From: VFJJ01 sp031362415
GTDB taxonomy: Bacteria > Actinomycetota > Acidimicrobiia > IMCC26256 > VFJJ01
NCBI GenBank assembly: GCA_031362415.1
Contig: JANLSK010000299.1
Location: 1-33,979 of the forward strand
Length of the DNA stretch: 33,979 bases
Direction of reading: 5' to 3'
Part shown: piece after piece, positions 23,187 through 30,300 of the stretch
How the letters are laid out: each line of letters starts with the position of its first letter
Numbering within the stretch: position 1 is the first letter of the stretch
Notes under the pieces: model-generated
Seen by the model: the letters and a program-made list of their open reading frames with translations, nothing else
Told to the model about the DNA's origin: nothing
Database searches by the model: none
Position numbers and translations under genes: made by a program

Positions 23187-23902
23187 CCGAGACCGAGACC
23201 TTCGACTACTCGGCCTTCTATGACCCCGACCGCGACTTCGATCGTTGGTACACCAGGGCCAGCGCCGATCGGATCACCGCGTGGATCGCGCCGGGCGACC
23301 GGGTGCTCGAGCTCGGCTGTGCGACAGGGGCGATGACCGAGATCCTCGCCTCGGCTGGAGCCTGGGTCACAGCGGTCGACCGTTCGAGGACCTATCTCGA
23401 CCGGCTCGAGGAGCGAGGCCTCACCGGTGTTCAGGTCGTCGAGGCCGACGTCGAAGATGGGCTTCCCGGTGGGCTGTTCGACCACGTCGTCGCGGCGAAC
23501 CTGATCCACGAGCTCGACGATCCGCAGCAGTTCCTCGTTCGCTGCCGGAAGGCGCTGGCCCCGGGCGGGCGTCTGCACCTCACCCATCAGAATCCCTTGT
23601 CGTTGCACCGCCTGGTGGCATTGGAGATGGGACTCATCGATCACGTGAACGCCGTGTCGGAGCGCGGGCTCCGCTTCTCGACCAAGCGCCTCTATCTCGC
23701 CGATGAGCTCGCGGCCATGGGTTCGGCCGCGAGGCTCGACGTGCACCATCGGGAGGGTGTGCTCATCAAGCCGCTCCCGAACTCGTTGATGGAGACACTG
23801 CCCGACGAGATCGTCGAGGGGTTCGTCAAGGCGGCCCGCCACCTACCCGATCACTGCGCGATGAACCTCCTCGTGCTCGGTACGAGAGCCGGATCATCAT
23901 GA
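23183..23902 (+). CDS. SAM-dependent methyltransferase, first of two related copies
   Basis: The class I methyltransferase has 239 residues with motif I VLELGCATGA at 41-50, an acidic strand-2 end (VTAVDRS), and GLFDHVVAANLIHELDDP as motif IV region. The C-terminal half has NPLSLHRLVALEMGL and KPLPNSLMETLP, shared in pattern with the methyltransferase at 26630-27361. Ubiquinone/SAM Methyltransf_11/12-type folds often methylate sugar hydroxyls or carboxyls. Its likely role is O- or N-methylation of the island's glycan. GTG 23183 overlaps the previous stop as GTGA. Confidence 0.85.
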   Translation: MTETETFDYSAFYDPDRDFDRWYTRASADRITAWIAPGDRVLELGCATGAMTEILASAGAWVTAVDRSRTYLDRLEERGLTGVQVVEADVEDGLPGGLFDHVVAANLIHELDDPQQFLVRCRKALAPGGRLHLTHQNPLSLHRLVALEMGLIDHVNAVSERGLRFSTKRLYLADELAAMGSAARLDVHHREGVLIKPLPNSLMETLPDEIVEGFVKAARHLPDHCAMNLLVLGTRAGSS

Positions 23903-25242
23903 CCTTGCCCCCGCTCGTGAGCATCGTCATGCCGACGTACAACGGCGCTCGGTACCTCCAGGACTCGCTGAGCTCGGCCCAGCATCAGACCTGGGAGAAC
24001 CTCGAGATCATCGTGGCTGACGACTGCTCGAGCGACGGGACCCTCGACCTGTTGCGTTCAGCGGCCCAGGCCGACTCACGCATCCGTCTGCTCGAACGCC
24101 CGTCGAACCTGGGCCCCGCGCTCAACCAGCGCGAGCTCTACGCCGCCGCGCGCGGCGAATTCCTCAAGCCGCTCCTGCAGGACGATCTCCTCGAGCCCGA
24201 CGCCGTCACGCGCCTCATCGAGCCTCTCATCGCCGACCCGTCGCTCGCGCTGGCAACCTCGCGGCGGCGTTTCATCGACCAGTACGGGTGGCCACTGCCG
24301 GACGGGCAATCCACGGCACCGCTGATCGGGGTCAGCGGAAGACTCAACGGCCAGATGGTGGGCGATCTCATTCTCGAGACGACCTGCAACCGGATCGGCG
24401 AGGTCTCGACGGTGCTCCTGCGGCGCGAGCTCGTCGCGATGACATCGCTGTGGTGGTGGGGTAGCTACTCCTTCACCGTGAATGCCGACATCTGGCTCTG
24501 GCTGCAGCTCCTCAGTCGTGGCGATCTCTGGTACGAAGCCGAGACCCTCAGCTCATTTCGCCTCCACCCCGGGCAGAGCTCGGCCCAGGCAAGAACCCCG
24601 GTCATCGGGGTCAGGGACTGGGTCAGGCTGCTCGAGGTCGCTCCGAGCCTCGGCTATCTCGGTGACACCAGATCGACTCGGGCTGCGGTGGCCTCCGTTC
24701 TGGCCGAGGCGGCGCGACAGCTCTCCATCGTCGATCACCCCGACCTGATGGACATGCTGGACATGGCCTTGCGCGACCTGCTCGCTCTCCTCGGGCACCG
24801 TGAAGGGACTGGGCTCGGCCCTCGGGAATTCGGCTTCGCTGCCGATCGGCTCCCCGTGCCACTCGCCCTCGAGCTGGTCCTTCGCCCTGACTGGTCAGAT
24901 CTCCGCTCGTTGCAAGAGTCGGTCGTCGCCTTTGTCCGGGCCTTCGACAACAGTGCTACGAGCTCGCTCGTCATCGTGGTCGATGAGACAGGCCCTTCCT
25001 CGACCGGCGAGATCGGCCAGTTCGTCGCCACGACGCTGACCGAGCACGGTCACGATCCCGAGCTCGTGCCCGAGATCTCGGTCGTCGAGCAGCATCGCCT
25101 CGCCGATCAGCCCGACGACCGAACGCGGATCTGGATCGGGCGGCCAGCGAGCGCCGACGGTGATCTGAGCAGTCCCGCCCCGACCTCGCCAGCGGGCTAT
25201 CTGGCGCTGGCATCACCGAGGAGGACCCCATGTCGGACGTGA
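23899..25242 (+). CDS. GT2-family glycosyltransferase with extra C-terminal domain
   Basis: The product has 447 residues. Residues 1-260 are a GT-A fold glycosyltransferase: VSIVMPTYNGARYLQDSL, IIVADDCSSDGT, the DxD-equivalent LQDD (94-96), and SSFRLHPGQSS at the end of the domain. Residues 260-447 are mostly helical, of unknown role, ending with a Ser/Pro-rich part. It has no membrane segment and is probably cytoplasmic, adding a sugar to flagellin or to a glycan already on it. It overlaps the methyltransferase by 4 bp and the next gene by 13 bp. Confidence 0.9.
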   Translation: MTLPPLVSIVMPTYNGARYLQDSLSSAQHQTWENLEIIVADDCSSDGTLDLLRSAAQADSRIRLLERPSNLGPALNQRELYAAARGEFLKPLLQDDLLEPDAVTRLIEPLIADPSLALATSRRRFIDQYGWPLPDGQSTAPLIGVSGRLNGQMVGDLILETTCNRIGEVSTVLLRRELVAMTSLWWWGSYSFTVNADIWLWLQLLSRGDLWYEAETLSSFRLHPGQSSAQARTPVIGVRDWVRLLEVAPSLGYLGDTRSTRAAVASVLAEAARQLSIVDHPDLMDMLDMALRDLLALLGHREGTGLGPREFGFAADRLPVPLALELVLRPDWSDLRSLQESVVAFVRAFDNSATSSLVIVVDETGPSSTGEIGQFVATTLTEHGHDPELVPEISVVEQHRLADQPDDRTRIWIGRPASADGDLSSPAPTSPAGYLALASPRRTPCRT

Positions 25243-26639
25243 CGATCGTAGGGGGCTCGATCGCGAGCCTCGTCTGCGCAGAACGACTTGCTGTTGCGGG
25301 GAACACGGTCACGCTCCTCGTCTCGGACCACCTCGGCAGCGGTTTCCGGGGCATCGCGCATCAGGGACGCCGCCTGCCACTCGGCGCCCGGCTCCTCGAG
25401 CTCGACTACGGGGACGGGAGCACCGGCCGAGAACCCGCATCACTTGCCGAATACGTCCCCGGACCTACCGGGCACCTCGCATTCCAGGCGTTGGTCCGTG
25501 ACTACCTTGCCGACCTTCTCGGGGAGAGCCTCGTTCGAGCTCCCGCGCCCCGTCTCAGCCTGCGCGGAGCCGTCGCCGACGACTTCAACTTCACCGTTGA
25601 CCTGACGTCACTCCGCGAGCTGCTCACCGATGGGGAGATCGCCGCAATCGGTCGGGAGTCTGCCGACGCCGTAGGCCTACTCGGCCGCGAGGGTGTGCTC
25701 GGCGGCGCGACGCCATGGGATCCATGGCAGCACGAGTCTTCCCATGCATTGCTCATGAATCACGGCCCGACGTTCCACGGGACGTTCGGCAGCGCACCCG
25801 CCCGCAAGCTGCGCGCCGGCGGGCTCTACGATGTGCCCCTTGCTCTTCGCCGAAAGGTCTGGGCAGCCGTCTTCCACCCCGTGACGCTGCACGAGGCCAC
25901 CGCAGGCACCGGGCCCTCCTATCGACCCGGCCGTCCGTTCCATACCGTCAGTGGCGCAGCGACATGGCGGGTCGTCGACCAGCTGCTCGACCGTCTCGGA
26001 AGCAGCCGAGCCGTTCACATCGACCGCGCAGGCTCCCTCACCGGTCTCCATGCCAGCACCCGTGGAACTGCGATCGAGATCGGGTCGGAGCGCCGCGTGG
26101 AGATCAGTGGACCCTTGGTGCTGGGGACATCACCCGAGGAGCTGTTCGCTGCCGCGGGGATCGTCCTGCAGCTGGAGCGGACCCGCACCGTGTTGAGCTG
26201 GGTCGACGTGCCCGAAGGCGAGCTCATCGCCGCGCCAGGGGTCATGACCGTTGCCGACACCGATTGTCCGGTGTACCGACTCAGCGACGCGGGGCCTGCC
26301 GCCCCTGGGCAGCGCACCCTCACCATCGAGTGGCGTCACGACTCCGACCTCGCCTCCCTACCCGCCGCGACAGGGGAGCATCTCGAGCGGCTCGGTGTCG
26401 TGCACGACGGCAGGCACGTGGAGACCGTTCACCAGATCGCCGCGCCGTCGTTCACGGATCCGACGTTCACCAACCTCGCTGCGTTCCGCACTGCACACGA
26501 CCGGTGGCAGGAGCTCGCGTTTCCCGCCCTTGTGGTCGGAGGAGCCGCGGCCTTCGGAGCCGACTCCCTCAACGAGCAGATCGTGCAGGGCCTGTGGGCC
26601 GCGGCCGCAACTTCCGAACGGCGCCCAGCATGGAGCTGA
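25230..26639 (+). CDS. FAD-type oxidoreductase-like protein in the sugar operon
   Basis: The product has 469 residues. The N-terminus is a dinucleotide-binding fold with VTIVGGSIASLVCAERLAVAGN (split around residue 15), in which the usual GxGxxG reads GGSIAS. The middle FHTVSGAATWRVVDQLLDRLG resembles the substrate/FAD segment of protoporphyrinogen oxidase, desaturase or UDP-galactopyranose mutase relatives. The end (VVGGAAAFGADSLNEQIVQGL) resembles their second FAD contact, but without the common Gly-Asp. Redox modification or ring-form change of a sugar is possible; the true reaction is unknown. It overlaps the upstream GT by 13 bp and the downstream methyltransferase by 10 bp, which ties it firmly to the operon. 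Confidence 0.72.
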   Translation: MSDVTIVGGSIASLVCAERLAVAGNTVTLLVSDHLGSGFRGIAHQGRRLPLGARLLELDYGDGSTGREPASLAEYVPGPTGHLAFQALVRDYLADLLGESLVRAPAPRLSLRGAVADDFNFTVDLTSLRELLTDGEIAAIGRESADAVGLLGREGVLGGATPWDPWQHESSHALLMNHGPTFHGTFGSAPARKLRAGGLYDVPLALRRKVWAAVFHPVTLHEATAGTGPSYRPGRPFHTVSGAATWRVVDQLLDRLGSSRAVHIDRAGSLTGLHASTRGTAIEIGSERRVEISGPLVLGTSPEELFAAAGIVLQLERTRTVLSWVDVPEGELIAAPGVMTVADTDCPVYRLSDAGPAAPGQRTLTIEWRHDSDLASLPAATGEHLERLGVVHDGRHVETVHQIAAPSFTDPTFTNLAAFRTAHDRWQELAFPALVVGGAAAFGADSLNEQIVQGLWAAAATSERRPAWS

Positions 26640-27361
26640 GCGCATCGGTGCTCGACGAATACGCCGAGACGTACTACCTGTCGGATGGACCGGTTGACGT
26701 GGGTCTGGAGGAACGGGTTCAGCTCGCTGGTGTCGACCAGATCGTTGCGGCGCTCGACGGGGCCGAGCGGGTCCTCGAGATGGGGTACGGCACGGGCCTC
26801 ATGACGACGGAGCTCAGGGCCCGCGGCGTGATGCTCGATCTGATCGAGGGCTCACCTGCGCTCTGCGCGCGGGCGCGCATCGATCATCCGGGTCTGACGG
26901 TTCACGAGAGCATGTTCGAGGACTTCGCGCCGGTCGAGCCGTATGACGCCGTGCTCGCGCTGCACGTTCTCGAGCACGTCGACGAGCCCACGATGCTGCT
27001 TCGACGACTCGACCGATGGCTCGCGCCCCTTGGTGCCTTGATCGTCGTGGTTCCAAACCGGGAGTCGCTGCACCGCCAGTTGGCGGTGCGGATGGGCCTC
27101 CAACAGCGCCTCGACGATCTGTCGCCTCGTGACCTGATGGTGGGCCATCAACGGGTCTACGGGTTCGACACGCTCACGTCCGACTTGGTCGCAGCTGGAT
27201 TCTCGGTGGAATCGCGATTCGGCCATTTCCTGAAGACGGTCCCCAACTCGATGATGCTCGACTGGACCGGTGACCTCATCGATGCGCTCTGTGCCATCTC
27301 CGATGAGCTGGATCCGTCGATGCTCGCCAACATCGGGGTCAGAGCGCGCGTCACATCCTGA
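26630..27361 (+). CDS. SAM-dependent methyltransferase, second related copy
   Basis: ATG 26630 gives 243 residues. Motif I is VLEMGYGTGL at 48-57, followed by LDLIEGSPALCARA and YDAVLALHVLEHVDEP. The C-half shares NRESLHRQLAVRMGL and KTVPNSMM with the methyltransferase at 23183-23902, which suggests an ancient duplication and two methylations at different positions or sugars. It is the last gene of the plus-strand island and ends 13 bp from the stop of the convergent giant glycosyltransferase. The frame extends far upstream as a shadow of the FAD-like gene; ATG 26630 is where homology begins. Confidence 0.87.
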   Translation: MELSASVLDEYAETYYLSDGPVDVGLEERVQLAGVDQIVAALDGAERVLEMGYGTGLMTTELRARGVMLDLIEGSPALCARARIDHPGLTVHESMFEDFAPVEPYDAVLALHVLEHVDEPTMLLRRLDRWLAPLGALIVVVPNRESLHRQLAVRMGLQQRLDDLSPRDLMVGHQRVYGFDTLTSDLVAAGFSVESRFGHFLKTVPNSMMLDWTGDLIDALCAISDELDPSMLANIGVRARVTS

Positions 27362-27374
27362 ACCCTCCCCCAGG

Positions 27375-30300
27375 TCAGTCGGTCGTGACACGCAGACCTC
27401 GCCGCTCACTCCCGGCTGGCGACGAAGTGGGGGTCGATCCGTCGTCGGGGAGCACGGCTGGGAACGGGAGGATGGGGTGCCTCGCACTGGCTCCCCACAG
27501 GTCGAAGGACGGGGTGAACCAGGCCATGCCCCAGAGCTCCTCGGACGTGGGGACGAGCCCCGGTCCGTAGTGGGCGAGGAGCTTGCGGGCCAGGGCGTCG
27601 GTGCTCTCTTCTACCAACCGTTTGGTCACAGGCTGCGGTTCCGAGCGGAACGACACCTGGCCCTCGTGTTGGATGAACGTGTCGATGGCGACGCGCAGGT
27701 CGTATCCGGCCCGGCGCAGCCGCCAGGACAGGTCGAGATCGTCGTTGCCGAGGAACAGCTCAGGGTCGAGCCAGCCGACCTCGTCGAGCACCGCCCTGGG
27801 GACCATGAGGCAGAAGCCGATGAGGAGCCGGGTGGGGATCGACTGTCCGGCCCGTTCGGCAACGAGCCGTGCGGCTGCGGTGTCCGGGTCGGCGACCTTG
27901 TGCTCGGCATCGGACAGATACCACCCCCACTTCTGGGCCCCGGCGACGGTGTCGCTCACCGGGCCGACCGCGCCGACGGGCACCAAGGAGCCCGGGGCGT
28001 CGAAGTGGGACTGCATCCTGCGCAGCCAGTGCTCGGTGACGACCGTGTCGGGGTTGAGGAGGACCACGTATTCGGCCGACGAGCTCTCGATTCCCAGGTT
28101 GCACCCGGCCGAGAACCCCACGTTGGTGTCACTGGCGATCACCCGCACGCCCGGATGCTGCAGCGCGTACTCGGCGAGCCAGGTGGCGGTCCCGTCCGTC
28201 GAGGCGTTGTCGACGACCACGAGATCGCACGGGTCGTGGCGAAGCACGCTGTCGAGACAGTCGCCGATGGTCGAGGCTGAGTTGTAGGTGACGACGACGA
28301 CCGCGGTCGACGCCAGAGGGAGCGCGTCGCCGCGCGACGCCGCGCCGGCGTCGGGGGCGGGCGGGAGCAGGCTGGTGCACGCAAGTCGCACGTCGGACGA
28401 CGATCCGATCGCGGCCACGAGATCGGGCCGCGCCACGTGGAAGCGAACCTCCGAAGCCGTGGCGCCCAGCCGGAGCTCGGCCGCCAACCGTCCGTCGTCG
28501 AGCAGCCCCTCGATCTCCGACCGTGAGGCTCCCCAATCGCGCGCAACGAGGCGCTCCCCGGCGCCCAGTACCAAGACCGAGCGCTCCGCGATGCCGGCCA
28601 CGGCGGCGGTGGCGTCGTCGGGACGGCTCCAGTCGACGGCGACCGCGCGCACGCTCGACGCCATCTCGCCCAGGACGATCTCGGTTGCTCCCAGACCGGC
28701 CCGTTCGAGCACCGTGACGCGATCGGCCACGGCGAGCAAGCTCTGGGCGCTCACCGCCGCTCGACTCGGATCGCCGTCGGAGAGGACAACACCGTGGACG
28801 AGGCCTCCGGAAGGACCGCCGCGCCCGCCAAAGCGTTTCCCAGCCGTCGCCATGACTGCGGCGAAGTCGAGGCCGAGCTCCTTGAACGTGGCGCTGCCAT
28901 GGTGCAACACGACCGAGCCGTCAGCCACACGAAGCGTGAGATCCTGGGCCCGGACCCGGGCGCACAGGTCGTCGTCCTCGAAGTTCCCGATCCCGAAGCC
29001 CTCGTCGAAGCCACCGAGCCGCTCGAACAGCTCGCGCCGAGCGAGCAGGCAGAAGCCCACGAGGCGCGCCGTCGGCCACGAGCGCCCCGCCCGTTCCGCC
29101 GACCACCGCCGGGCCCAGGCGCTCACCGCCGACCGGTCACGCATGGGCGGGGCGTCGGGGATGATCTGCAGCCCGGAGATGGAGTTCGATCGCGGTCCGA
29201 CCATGCCCGTTCCCGGACGTTCGAGAGCCGCCAGCATCTCCGTGAGCCACCCGGGCGTCACCTCGGTGTCATTGTTGAGCACGCACACGAGCTCGCCCGA
29301 CGAGGCGGCGATCCCTTGATTGACGGCGGTGGGGAAGCCCCGGTTGCTCTCGTTCGTGACCACGATCACGTTCACGTCGCTGCGCTCGGCGAGCTCGGCC
29401 AGACCCCGTGCGGTGCCGTCGGTCGAGCCGTTGTCGACGATCACGATCTCGAGGGGGGCCTCGGCGTGCTCGACGAGCGAGTCGACGCAGGCCCGTGTGA
29501 GCTTCCAGTTGTTCCACACGGGGATGACGACCGACACCACTCCGTCACGAGGCGCAACCGGACGTGAGAACGACGCATGCCGGGCCACGTGCTCCGGTCG
29601 GGGCGCACCGATCCGCTCGACGATCGTTTGCGCCAGGGCCGCGTCGACCCCGGTGGCCACGATGTCGACGCGCTGGGTGAGCGTGCCCAGGGTGCGATCG
29701 TCGCCGGCGTAGGCGGTGATGGCGTCGAGCGCGGCGAGCGTGCAGACCGCAAAGTCGTCCTCGAGGCTGCGGGCGCTGCAGTGCACGACAGCCTTGGCGG
29801 CAACGGCGCCGACCACCCCAGCCGGACGTGGTACGAGTTGCTCCCAGGCCTTGCGGTCGGGGGCATCGGTGTGGGGATCACCGCCGAACAGGAGCAGACC
29901 GGCAGCCTCGTAGGGCGAGTGATCGGGGCGCAGCCACGGCGCACCCATGTCTTCCCACCGGTACACGGGCTGGAGGCCGGCGGCGTGCAGCACTCCTGCC
30001 GCGGCGAGGAGCCCGTCGCGTTCAGCATCGGGGAGGTCGACGACCGAGCGGTCGCCGAGGAAGACGACGGCCGGCCCGAACACGCGTGCCAGGGGTGCGC
30101 CCGCCGTGTCGATCGGCGCCGGGAGCTGACTGACGGCCGCAGCCCGACCGAGATAGCGGCCAGCAATGGACCCACCACCGGCCGCTCGCAGCGCGCCCGC
30201 GGTCGCGATCATCGGCGCGGCCAGCCCGGCGCGGGGACGGTCGACCGTGACGATGGGTGCCCGACCCCACACGGCTCCGGCGGCGAAGACGGTGCCCGAC

